Source: JBAZJN01 sp041651295 (GTDB lineage Bacteria > Patescibacteriota > UBA1384 > XYA2-FULL-43-10 > CAINNR01). Taken from it: a stretch of DNA of 64,000 nucleotides. Position numbers and translations under genes: made by a program. Under the pieces are notes generated by a model. It had not been told where the DNA came from. It worked only from the letters and a program-made list of their open reading frames with translations, and made no database searches. Shown here piece after piece: positions 51,367 to 58,929 of this stretch. Position 1 is the first letter of the stretch. The number at the start of each line of letters is the position of its first letter. The stretch is from assembly GCA_041651295.1 (NCBI GenBank), contig JBAZJN010000001.1, forward strand, positions 62,001 to 126,000, written 5' to 3'.

Positions 51367-51666
51367 TTACTTCCTAAGCTTCAAATCGGTAATTATGCCG
51401 GCATAAGATTTTTCGTTGCTTTTCTTCAAATAGTTTAAAAGTCTTCGGCGCTTGCCAACCATTTTTAAAAGTCCAGCTCTGGAATCAAAATCATGCTTGT
51501 GCCCCTTCAAATGCTTGGTCAATTCAGCAATTTTTTTTGTTATCACAATAATTTGAACCTCTGTTGATCCTGTGTCGGTTTCGTGTGTTTGATATTTTGA
51601 CAAAAGATCACCAGACTTTGCTGGTGTAACTTTTTTAACAACTTTTTTAGTTTCTTTTTCTACCAT
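51367..51666 (-). CDS. rpsO: Ribosomal protein S15
   Basis: The 99 residues hold the S15 core: LLSKYQTHETDTGSTEVQI, LTKHLKGHKHDFDSRAGLL and MVGKRRRLLNYLKK. A basic N-terminal extension of about 15 residues precedes it. It binds 16S rRNA in the small-subunit platform. pnp lies downstream, as in most bacteria. Confidence 0.96.
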   Translation of the reverse strand: MVEKETKKVVKKVTPAKSGDLLSKYQTHETDTGSTEVQIIVITKKIAELTKHLKGHKHDFDSRAGLLKMVGKRRRLLNYLKKSNEKSYAGIITDLKLRK

Positions 51667-51742
51667 AGCTACTTTGATTTTTAGCTTTAGAGACTTTTGA
51701 CTTTATGAACTTATTTGATTGTAACAAACCCTGAGGAAAAAA

Positions 51743-52903
51743 TCAACCTTTTGGTGCTGCTTTAGGCTGGCCCTTTTGAAAATCACGGATTTTACCGACA
51801 ATTTTTTCCGTGGTATTGGCCGGGTCATCTCTGGATACAGCAAAGCCGGCAGCCATCGCGTGGCCGCCGCCGCCAAACAGTTTGGCGATATTAGAGACAT
51901 CATATCCCCTTTCAACCGATCGGAGTGATCCGTGTAAACCATCAGATTTTTCGGTCAAAAGCATAACAAAATCGACACCTGTAGTAGTTTTCAAAAGCTC
52001 ATCAATTACTCCGTCAGCATCAGTTTCGGTAGATTGGGTAACTACAAAATCTGATTTTTCAATTTGCGACCAGACAAAACGATAATTCATCTCGTCCCTG
52101 ATATTCGAAAGAACCCGACCCCAGAGACGAAGGGTGGAAAGAGTCCTGGTTTTGTAAATTTTCTTGATAATCTCCTGTTGGTCAGCATTGGCGGCGACTA
52201 ATTGAGCAGCTACGGTTAATGATTTTGGGGTTGTATTTTGGTTTTGAAATGAGTTGGTGTCAGTGATTATTCCTGTTAACAGGGCGGTAGCAGTCTCCGG
52301 TGACAAAAGTGATGTGTCTTTCGCAAGCGCTTCAAATAGCGAGACTAATATCTCTGCGGTTGAAGTTGCAGTTAAATCTACTAAGTTAATTTTGCCAAAG
52401 TGATCATTGCCGGCGTGATGATCAATATTAATGATAGGGGTCTCATAAAAAAGATCTGAGTTTTGGTGGTACGGTTCGCCCAAACGATCGAGGTCTTGGC
52501 AATCGAGAACAATAATTAGGTCAAACTTGAACTTTCCGCCCGGAAAACTAACCATCTCTTGGCTGAACTCACCCGATTTCGGCGTGACGATAAAATTAAT
52601 GTGCCCGTCTTCTACTTTATATAGAAATTTCTCAGCCGGAACTTGGCTAACGTCTAGAGAGATAACAAAATCCCGTCTGCCTGTTAGATCCTTAGAGACC
52701 TTATCTGTCGGTAGAAATGAAAAAACCTGCGAGATACTGCCAGCAGCCACCGGATGGGGAGTCTTGCCGATTTTTGCCAAAGCTATCGACATGGCTATTA
52801 GGGAACCAATAGCATCCCCATCTGGATCTTTATGGGTCAATATCAAAATATTTCCGGCCCCTTTTATCGCCTCGACAATTTGTTGTTTTGGTGAAAGTTC
52901 CAT
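51743..52903 (-). CDS. DHH/DHHA1 phosphoesterase, NrnA-like
   Basis: The 386-residue protein has the DHH motifs THKDPDGDAIGS (about 23-34), IVLDCQD, NIDHHAGND and, C-terminally, the DHHA1 motif GGGGHAMAAGF. It matches the NrnA family that degrades nanoRNA, pAp or cyclic dinucleotides. It is longer than typical NrnA (about 315 residues) because of an insert at about 80-120. No Shine-Dalgarno site is obvious. A GAATRAC repeat lies 7 bases upstream. Confidence 0.88.
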   Translation of the reverse strand: MELSPKQQIVEAIKGAGNILILTHKDPDGDAIGSLIAMSIALAKIGKTPHPVAAGSISQVFSFLPTDKVSKDLTGRRDFVISLDVSQVPAEKFLYKVEDGHINFIVTPKSGEFSQEMVSFPGGKFKFDLIIVLDCQDLDRLGEPYHQNSDLFYETPIINIDHHAGNDHFGKINLVDLTATSTAEILVSLFEALAKDTSLLSPETATALLTGIITDTNSFQNQNTTPKSLTVAAQLVAANADQQEIIKKIYKTRTLSTLRLWGRVLSNIRDEMNYRFVWSQIEKSDFVVTQSTETDADGVIDELLKTTTGVDFVMLLTEKSDGLHGSLRSVERGYDVSNIAKLFGGGGHAMAAGFAVSRDDPANTTEKIVGKIRDFQKGQPKAAPKG

Positions 52904-52909
52904 AACACA

Positions 52910-52997
52910 AATGGATAACTAATATTCTAATGGCTAATAACGAATCATACGAATTTGTTTTATTAGTTATTGGTTATTCGGTAATTCGTTATCCATT
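52910..52997. repeat. GAATRAC-type inverted repeat, copy B
   Basis: AATGGATAAC (52910-52919) and GTTATCCATT (52988-52997) are perfect inverted ends. Inner units such as CTAATAACGAAT and ATTAGTTATTGG also pair. It shares long identical stretches with copy C (58841-58928). Confidence 0.8.
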
Positions 52998-53104
52998 CTT
53001 GATGTGACACTTCAATATATCGGATCATCCTTTCGTTGTCAACATTGACTTTAACCTGCTTTCCTGCTTAAATACAATCAGTTTCCAGAAATGAGGGAAC
53101 CATC

Positions 53105-53200
53105 ATGAAGTTGTTGAAGGGTTTTCTAGATGCGGTACTTCTGTCGATTATCCTCATCGTCGGCTACGTTTTCGGTCTTGAATACGACAACGATGACTGA
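53105..53200 (+). CDS. Cassette gene, 31-residue membrane peptide
   Basis: GAGGGA precedes ATG 53105 by 7 bases. The product (MKLLKGFLDAVLLSIILIVG, then YVFGLEYDNDD) is a single membrane helix with a basic N-terminus and a strongly acidic C-terminus, so it should insert with the C-terminus outside. A TTTAAC, 17-base, TACAAT promoter lies upstream and a terminator 76 bases downstream, behind a possible 10-codon ORF (MTRLDEGADH). Confidence 0.55.
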   Translation: MKLLKGFLDAVLLSIILIVGYVFGLEYDNDD

Positions 53201-53276
53201 AGATAGTCACTCGCCGCGACATCCTCTATATGACCCGACTCGACGAAGGTGCTGACCACTAAGGTCTGGTGCACAA

Positions 53277-53299
53277 CCCGCACTCTGCGGGCTTTTTTT
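53277..53299 (+). terminator. Terminator of the 53105 cassette
   Basis: CCCGCA (53277-53282) pairs with TGCGGG (53286-53291), followed by CTTTTTTT. Confidence 0.88.
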
Positions 53300-53466
53300 A
53301 TCTCGGCAGGAAATGCCTCGATCCCTACATAATTACTAATCGGAACTAAATTACCAATAATACCAACAGGACTTCACAAACCGGTAAATTTCTGTTACAC
53401 TACAAAAAGTAATTCAGTAATTTTAAATTTTGATTTTTAAACTTTAAATTTGAGCGAAAGCGAATC

Positions 53467-53778
53467 ATGCCAATTACAAAATCAGCTAAAAAAGCACTTC
53501 GGGTTGACCGAACTAAAAAAGAAACTAACGACCTTACCAGAAATAAGGTTAAATCTGCCGTCAAAGCGGCCAGGTTGGCCATTTCTGCCGGAGACAAGGA
53601 CGTCAGCGAGAAACTAAACGCTGCCTATCGAGAACTCGATATCGCATCCAAGAAAAACGTTATTCATAAAAACCGTGCCGCTAGACTAAAATCACGTTTA
53701 ACTAAAAAACTGGCAAAGAACGGACCAGAAAAAACCGAGGCCAAACCAGCTAAAAAAGCGACTACCAAGAAAAAATAG
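53467..53778 (+). CDS. rpsT: Ribosomal protein S20
   Basis: The 103-residue basic, helical protein has the S20 pattern: ITKSAKKALRVDRTKKETN, KSAVKAARLAI, LNAAYRELDIASKKNVIHKN and RAARLKSRLTKKL. A Lys/Ala-rich C-terminal extension (about 80-103) goes beyond the family core. It binds the bottom of 16S rRNA. The Shine-Dalgarno site is weak. A dispersed repeat begins 3 bases after the stop. Confidence 0.94.
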   Translation: MPITKSAKKALRVDRTKKETNDLTRNKVKSAVKAARLAISAGDKDVSEKLNAAYRELDIASKKNVIHKNRAARLKSRLTKKLAKNGPEKTEAKPAKKATTKKK

Positions 53779-53780
53779 CC

Positions 53781-53839
53781 GTCGTTCCCGCGCAGGCGGG
53801 AATCTACTATTAGTGGATCCCCACTTTCGTGGGGATGAC
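53781..53839. repeat. GTCATTCCCGCG...GGGGATGAC dispersed repeat, copy 3
   Basis: GTCGTTCCCGCGCAGGCGGG, then AATCTACTATTAGTGGAT and CCCCACTTTCGTGGGGATGAC. Both hairpins are perfect here. The plan matches the copies at 33301 and 37561. Confidence 0.85.
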
Positions 53840-53843
53840 AATA

Positions 53844-53883
53844 AAAAACTGCCTTGATACAAACTATTGTGGCAGTTTTTTTA
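53844..53883. terminator. Bidirectional terminator between rpsT and lepB
   Basis: AAAAACTGCC (53844-53853) pairs with GGCAGTTTTT (53871-53880) around a 17-base loop. Confidence 0.85.
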
Positions 53884-53890
53884 TTGTCAG

Positions 53891-54475
53891 CTATTTGATG
53901 TTATAAGTCGGCGTCGGCACACTATAAAGCTTCGGTATTAGTATCCAGGAAGTCTTGCCGACTATGAATCTCTGCTCAACAGGACCAAAATATCTGGAAT
54001 CATTGGAATTGGGCCGATTGTCACCCATGAGAAAATATTCGTCTGATTTGAGCGTCCAGTCGCCCCCCTGCTCAGTTTGCAGCCCTCTTGGAAGATATCC
54101 TTCTATCAGTTTTCTATTATTTATAAAAATCGAACCGTTTTTGATTTCCAATTTTTCACCGGGAAGCGCAATGACTCTTTTAACATACCTTTTATGCTCC
54201 GGGTCCCCAGGGTAATTTACTACTACTACATCACCTCTTTGTGGATCAGACATTTTATAAACAATTTTATTTAAAAATCCAAGTTCCCCGGTGGCGAAGG
54301 TTGGATCCATTGAAGCTCCGTCAACAAAAAATATTGTCGCAACAAAAAAATGAATTAATGAGATTGCGATAATCAACAAAATTATCCATTTGGCGAAGTC
54401 GAATAGGAACCCGCCACCATAAACAACCCTGCCGATGAATGTTTCTTTCAAAAACATAATGTCCAATACTCCCAA
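53891..54475 (-). CDS. lepB: Signal peptidase I
   Basis: The 194-residue protein has an N-terminal membrane helix (about 24-50), the catalytic Ser in GASMDPT (about 55), the general-base Lys in RYVKRVIALPGE, and the GDNRPNSNDSR box. It cleaves signal peptides on the outer membrane face, a role needed for the many exported proteins in this window. Confidence 0.95.
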   Translation of the reverse strand: MGVLDIMFLKETFIGRVVYGGGFLFDFAKWIILLIIAISLIHFFVATIFFVDGASMDPTFATGELGFLNKIVYKMSDPQRGDVVVVNYPGDPEHKRYVKRVIALPGEKLEIKNGSIFINNRKLIEGYLPRGLQTEQGGDWTLKSDEYFLMGDNRPNSNDSRYFGPVEQRFIVGKTSWILIPKLYSVPTPTYNIK

Positions 54476-54490
54476 ATTGATCTAATTACT

Positions 54491-54530
54491 CCCTGCCCGC
54501 ATTGCTACGCAAAACGTTTGCAGGCGGGAA
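54491..54530. repeat. CCTGCCCGCA hairpin repeat
   Basis: CCCTGCCCGCATTGC...GCAGGCGGGAAAAAAA forms a hairpin with a T/A tract. The sequence CTGCCCGCAWTGC...GCAAAACG resembles 60742-60784, which suggests a dispersed family. Confidence 0.55.
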
Positions 54531-54598
54531 AAAAATATCAAATGTCTAATTTCTAAATTGTTTAGGTTAATTAGATTGAATTAGAAATTAGGTCAATT

Positions 54599-56086
54599 TT
54601 ATTTATACCCCGGCTCTCTGATTGAAGCTAAATTTTGACCGATGTAGCCGATTATTGGAAAAAGCGATAAGCAAAAATCTTGAAGGCCAAGTCCTTGAGT
54701 TTCGGTGATAAACCAATCCGGCATATTAAATTCTTCATCTGTAAATCTTCTTGCCCATAGTGCTTCACAACGAAAAATAATTGCATACGGCAGATATTCA
54801 ACGAACTTTTGGTAATTTTTGGCATCGTACGGCAAAGGCTCATGGTTGGAAAGGTATTTTTTGAACGCCAGCCAGTTGGTTAAAGCCTGACGCCCCGGAG
54901 CGGTACGGATTGGCATCTTGCTGCCAACGATTATAATTACAAGCGAGGCAACCATCATTCCAACCCAGAAAAATGTAGCATACGGAACAGTCGGGAAAAA
55001 TTTATAACTTAAAAAGAAACAGGCAAGGCCGAAGAAAAATAGTAAAGTCCCAAAAAACTGATACTTGCGGTGCATACTGGCCGGATTCTCTTTAAAATAT
55101 CCCAGCCTTGTAGCTAAGGCGTAAATGTCACGAGTGAAAAGAGACATTTTATGGCTGTAAACATGATTGGTGAAGCGTTCGGAAATTATATCTTCCGTGG
55201 CGATTGAATTATCGCGGAAAATTTTCGATAACAAAATTTTTTCAAAGGACAAGAGCTGACCGGAAAAAATTCTTTTGCCAAAGGAGAAACCCCGATCACG
55301 ATCGATAATGAAAATATATTTCCTTAAGGATAAATCGATCAGAGTTGCAGCAATCTCTCTTGGACCGATATTTTGATTGACCAGAACTCCAACAACGGCA
55401 GGTGGCAATGCCATTGGCGGCGCATTAACGGCTCTGTCCGGCTGAGTAATTTTTTGCACCCGCTGTTGGAGTGAGATCAGCATAAACATATAAATCAAAG
55501 TTAGTAGCGGGATTGCAATCGCAACAAAGACCCAGACTTGTCCACCGGCGGATGAGAGCAAAAATAGCAGATTGTCATAAAAAGGCAGTTTGATGACACC
55601 TTTTGGTATTTCAGCGACAACAGTGATTGTCGCAGTATCGCTGATGCCGTTGGCTTCGTAAATGATTGTTCTGTCACTATCTGCCGTTGCTGTTGCTGAA
55701 TCAACCCCGTGAATGGCTAAAATTTGCGGATTGGAACTTTTTGCCACCGCTTCAGGCAAAGTTAGATTTATCGTTAGATTATCAAGAAAAATTCCGTTTT
55801 TATCATAAACGATCAACCGCAGATCATCATAATTTTTCTGCGGCTGGATTTTTGAGGCGATCCTTTTGTCGTTTTTATAGACGCTGCCGTCTTCTTTAAC
55901 TTCAAGATTTATTGTTGAAGTAGTAACGATGTTTCCCAAATCTCCATCGGCGACGTCGGCAGAATATCTAACACCCTGAATGATTCGTAAGCTAACGAAA
56001 GCAACTAAAAAAAACACGCTGAAGAATATTAGCTTCCGCCAATTGATCTCTATTAGACGATTTTTGTTCTCTTTTTTCCTCTCCAT
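54599..56086 (-). CDS. DUF2207-type membrane protein
   Basis: The 495-residue protein has an N-terminal helix (about 18-37), an extracytoplasmic beta domain (about 50-165), a membrane helix (about 187-210), a cytoplasmic winged-helix-like part (GPREIAATLIDLSLRKYI, about 243-260), two more helices (about 345-395), and a C-terminal part (LPYAIIFRCEALWARRF). This order is the DUF2207 family pattern, common in CPR and Firmicutes, with no proven function. Confidence 0.85.
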   Translation of the reverse strand: MERKKENKNRLIEINWRKLIFFSVFFLVAFVSLRIIQGVRYSADVADGDLGNIVTTSTINLEVKEDGSVYKNDKRIASKIQPQKNYDDLRLIVYDKNGIFLDNLTINLTLPEAVAKSSNPQILAIHGVDSATATADSDRTIIYEANGISDTATITVVAEIPKGVIKLPFYDNLLFLLSSAGGQVWVFVAIAIPLLTLIYMFMLISLQQRVQKITQPDRAVNAPPMALPPAVVGVLVNQNIGPREIAATLIDLSLRKYIFIIDRDRGFSFGKRIFSGQLLSFEKILLSKIFRDNSIATEDIISERFTNHVYSHKMSLFTRDIYALATRLGYFKENPASMHRKYQFFGTLLFFFGLACFFLSYKFFPTVPYATFFWVGMMVASLVIIIVGSKMPIRTAPGRQALTNWLAFKKYLSNHEPLPYDAKNYQKFVEYLPYAIIFRCEALWARRFTDEEFNMPDWFITETQGLGLQDFCLSLFPIIGYIGQNLASIREPGYK

Positions 56087-56236
56087 TCCCCTCCACTCGC
56101 CAGAATGGCGAGAATTTTCAATTTAAAATTTTTCCCTGCGGGACCTAAACGGCAATTTAAAATAAATGATTTAATTTTTCAAGCATTAAATTTATTTTAA
56201 ATTTGAGTTTTTAAATTTTAAATTATCTCTATTATA

Positions 56237-57190
56237 CTACATTGTTAAGTCGGCTAACAATTTTTCCAAAGCTAATCTTGGTTCGATTTTTCCGGTTTTG
56301 ATATCAATATCGGTTTGCTGCAGCCGCAAGTAAATTCTTTTAAGCAACGGGAGATCAAAATTATTTAGTACTCGGATAGTTTTCCCGACAACGAACGGAT
56401 GAAGTTCTGCTTCCTTGGCAATCTGGTTTCTCCCAGTCCCGCGGACTATTAAATCTTCCACAATGAGCATATTTCTGAATTGATAGACGATCATCGACAG
56501 AATATAATTCTCATTTCTGCCGCCCAAAAGTAAGTTCTGTAAATATTTCAATGCCAGCTTGCCGTTTCTGCCGCCTAGCGCGTCGATGAAGTCAAATATA
56601 TTTTGATCATGCTCGGTTTCTACCATTTCATCAATATCGGCCTCGGAAATCTGCGTTTGGTTTTTGGCCAACCGGAAGAGATCAAGTTTTTCAAGCTCGT
56701 TAATTAACCGCCATGAGTTGTTACCGGCTGTAACAATTAATTTCTTGATTGCCGGCATAGCAATCGGAATATTTTTATTTTTAGCTTCCTCTGCTAACCA
56801 TTTTTCCAACTCATAACCTTTTCTCAAGAGAAAATTTACGATTAGCTTTTCTTTTAATAGTTTCTTATACAAACCGGACGTTTTTTTGACCTCGCCGTCT
56901 TCCTTCAAAATTATTTCCGAAGTATCGGGGAATTTGCCCATATTATTTTCAATGTACTCTTTGAGTTTTTCATCTCCGTCACGAAATAAATTGCTGATGA
57001 TTATTAATCGTTTGGGCGCTAAAAATGGAACAGCTGTAACGCTTCTAATCAATTTGTCATAAGACAATGTTTCCGAATCAAATTTAACAATGTTCATGTC
57101 GCCGAAATTGGCGATGGAAAAATCCGCCTCAAGTTTTTTTAAGGAATGGCTTAAGGAATATGTGTCTTCGCCGTAGAATAGTTTAATCAT
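56237..57190 (-). CDS. holA: DNA polymerase III delta subunit
   Basis: From ATG 57190 the 317 residues begin with MIKLFYGEDTYSLSHSLKKL, the conserved HolA opening, and continue with VPFLAPKRLIIISNL, a helical middle (LEKWLAEEAKNKN, WRLINELEKLDLF) and the C-terminal collar helices (RNENYILSMIVYQFRNML, IDIKTGKIEPRLALEKLL). It opens and loads the sliding clamp. The upstream in-frame start at 57220 adds 10 residues not usual in the family. Confidence 0.92.
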   Translation of the reverse strand: MIKLFYGEDTYSLSHSLKKLEADFSIANFGDMNIVKFDSETLSYDKLIRSVTAVPFLAPKRLIIISNLFRDGDEKLKEYIENNMGKFPDTSEIILKEDGEVKKTSGLYKKLLKEKLIVNFLLRKGYELEKWLAEEAKNKNIPIAMPAIKKLIVTAGNNSWRLINELEKLDLFRLAKNQTQISEADIDEMVETEHDQNIFDFIDALGGRNGKLALKYLQNLLLGGRNENYILSMIVYQFRNMLIVEDLIVRGTGRNQIAKEAELHPFVVGKTIRVLNNFDLPLLKRIYLRLQQTDIDIKTGKIEPRLALEKLLADLTM

Positions 57191-57251
57191 CTTGAAATTT
57201 TCCGCTATTACTGTTAACATTCTAATATTACAGTCTGCGAGGAGGTGCCAG

Positions 57252-57476
57252 ATGCCATTGCGAGAAGCCTTGTTGCTGATTTGCCCAATCTTCCTTCTGC
57301 CTCCTTCGGCATCTCAATCTCTCGATCTTCGTCCAATGCAGTCGACTCAGATGGTCGACGCAGACTGCCTTGCCCAACTTGCTTGGCGTTATCGGGCAGA
57401 GAACCCAAACCAACCGATTGAAGCTTTTATCGCTTCACATCAATACTACCTTGTCCCATGGGACATATGTGACTAA
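57252..57476 (+). CDS. Orphan cassette gene, small secreted protein
   Basis: GGAGGTG stands 4 bases before ATG 57252. The 74-residue product has an N-terminal hydrophobic signal (MPLREALLLICPIFLLPPSA) and a mature part with paired acidic and aromatic residues (MVDADCLAQLAWRYRAENP, then FIASHQYYLVPWDICD). The family is unknown. It is divergent from holA, with a TAATAT box in the shared upstream region, and ends in its own terminator. Confidence 0.65.
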   Translation: MPLREALLLICPIFLLPPSASQSLDLRPMQSTQMVDADCLAQLAWRYRAENPNQPIEAFIASHQYYLVPWDICD

Positions 57477-57504
57477 CCCCTGCTTCTCGCCGGGGTCTTT
57501 TTTT
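57476..57504 (+). terminator. Terminator of the 57252 cassette
   Basis: ACCCC (57476-57480) pairs with GGGGT (57492-57496), followed by CTTTTTTT. Confidence 0.8.
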
Positions 57505-57541
57505 AATTGCGAAGCGATTAACCCTCCGCAAACTTTCGACT

Positions 57542-58831
57542 TTATAAACTTTTGACTTTCGCCTTGATCACATTCCTCTTCGCTTCGTCCCAATTATTAC
57601 CGATGCCAACTTCAACTTCAACCGGCACGCAAAGCTTGACCTCATTTTCCATTACTGATCGCATTGTTTCCGCAACTTTTGCGGATTGTTTTTCCGGCAC
57701 TTCAACAATTAATTCGTCGTGGACCGTTAAAAGCATTTTAGCTGACTTCGGTAGTTTTGATGATAATTTTATCATCGCCAGTTTCAAAACTTCCGCCGCC
57801 GTACCCTGAACCGGAGTGTTAATTGCCATTCTCTGGGCCGACTCATAAACATTTCTATTTGATGATTTTATATCCGGAAGTTCTCGGCGGAAACCGAAAA
57901 GTGTTTCGACATATCCATGTTTTTTAGCCATAGCAATTTGTTCTTCACAATATCTTTTAATGCCTTCGTGCACCTTGAAGTAACGCATAATGTATTCGGC
58001 GGCTTTTGATTGCGGGATTCCCAAAGCTTGTGACAAACCATACGGACTTATTCCGTATAGAACACCAAAATTTACTGTTTTCGCCAGTCGGCGTTGATCA
58101 TGAGTAACTTTACCGACAGGAACATCAAAGAGTTCTGAGGCCGTGCGTGAGTGAATATCAACACCTGAATCAAAAGCGTCTATCATCGCTTTGTCCGCAG
58201 CCAAGCAAGCCACGACCCGTAGTTCTATTTGGGAATAGTCAGCAGAGACTAGCTTGTTTCCCGGCTCAGCAATAAAGGCTTTGCGAATTTCCGGACCAAA
58301 ATCTCCACGAATCGGAATATTCTGCAAATTTGGGTTAGATGATGTTAAACGCGAAGTTCTTGTGTCTTCGCCAAAAGTTGTGTGCAGGCGGGAGTTTTCA
58401 TCAACTAATTTCGGTAGCGGCTCTAGGTAAGTTGATATTAATTTTGACAGCTCACGATACTCGAGAATTTTATCAACAATTTTATGTTCTCCGCGAAGTT
58501 TCATAAGTTCTGCCGCACCGGTAGAGATACCGGATTTATTGCGTTTAATGTCAACTGTCGGTAATTTTAGCTTTTTAAATAGAATGTCCGATAATTGTGA
58601 CGGAGAAGAAACATTAAACTCTTTCCCTGCTAGTTTCTGGATTTCCGATTCTAACTTCTTACTTCTTGACCCCAACTTCTTTTGAAGTCGAGACAGCAAT
58701 TCTATATCTAATTTTATTCCGTTCTTCTCCATTGTCCGCAAAACCGGCGAAACTTCACGGTCAATATCGCTCCACTTTTTGCGAGGAATTTTGCAACCTA
58801 ATTTTTCAGCTTTTTTGATGATATTCTTCAT
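57542..58831 (-). CDS. polA: DNA polymerase I, polymerase domain as separate protein
   Basis: The 429-residue protein begins just before VSPVLRTMEKNGIKLD, where the polymerase domain of family A starts, and holds motif A (VSADYSQIELRVVA), motif B (RRLAKTVNFGVLYGISPYGLS) and motif C (LTVHDELIVEVP). The 5' nuclease is in the next gene upstream and the vestigial 3'-5' exonuclease region of about 190 residues is missing from both. A GAATRAC repeat occupies the junction. It could act as a stand-alone gap-filling polymerase or pair with the nuclease protein. Confidence 0.93.
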   Translation of the reverse strand: MKNIIKKAEKLGCKIPRKKWSDIDREVSPVLRTMEKNGIKLDIELLSRLQKKLGSRSKKLESEIQKLAGKEFNVSSPSQLSDILFKKLKLPTVDIKRNKSGISTGAAELMKLRGEHKIVDKILEYRELSKLISTYLEPLPKLVDENSRLHTTFGEDTRTSRLTSSNPNLQNIPIRGDFGPEIRKAFIAEPGNKLVSADYSQIELRVVACLAADKAMIDAFDSGVDIHSRTASELFDVPVGKVTHDQRRLAKTVNFGVLYGISPYGLSQALGIPQSKAAEYIMRYFKVHEGIKRYCEEQIAMAKKHGYVETLFGFRRELPDIKSSNRNVYESAQRMAINTPVQGTAAEVLKLAMIKLSSKLPKSAKMLLTVHDELIVEVPEKQSAKVAETMRSVMENEVKLCVPVEVEVGIGNNWDEAKRNVIKAKVKSL

Positions 58832-58840
58832 TTCAATAAT

Positions 58841-58928
58841 AGATAACTAATGTTCTAATGACTGATAACGAATAGGACAAATGTGTTTTATTGGTTATTT
58901 GTTATTCGGTAATTCGTCATCCGTTCTT
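58841..58928. repeat. GAATRAC-type inverted repeat, copy C, between polA halves
   Basis: AGATAACTAATGTTCTAATG... and TTATTCGGTAATTCGTCATCC repeat copy B (52910-52997) with few changes, in the same orientation. It separates the exonuclease and polymerase reading frames of polA. Confidence 0.82.
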
Positions 58929-58929
58929 G

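Noticed and set aside
51703..51942. Minus ORF of 79 codons overlapping the DHH gene end
   Set aside because: Out of frame within a well-supported DHHA1 domain.
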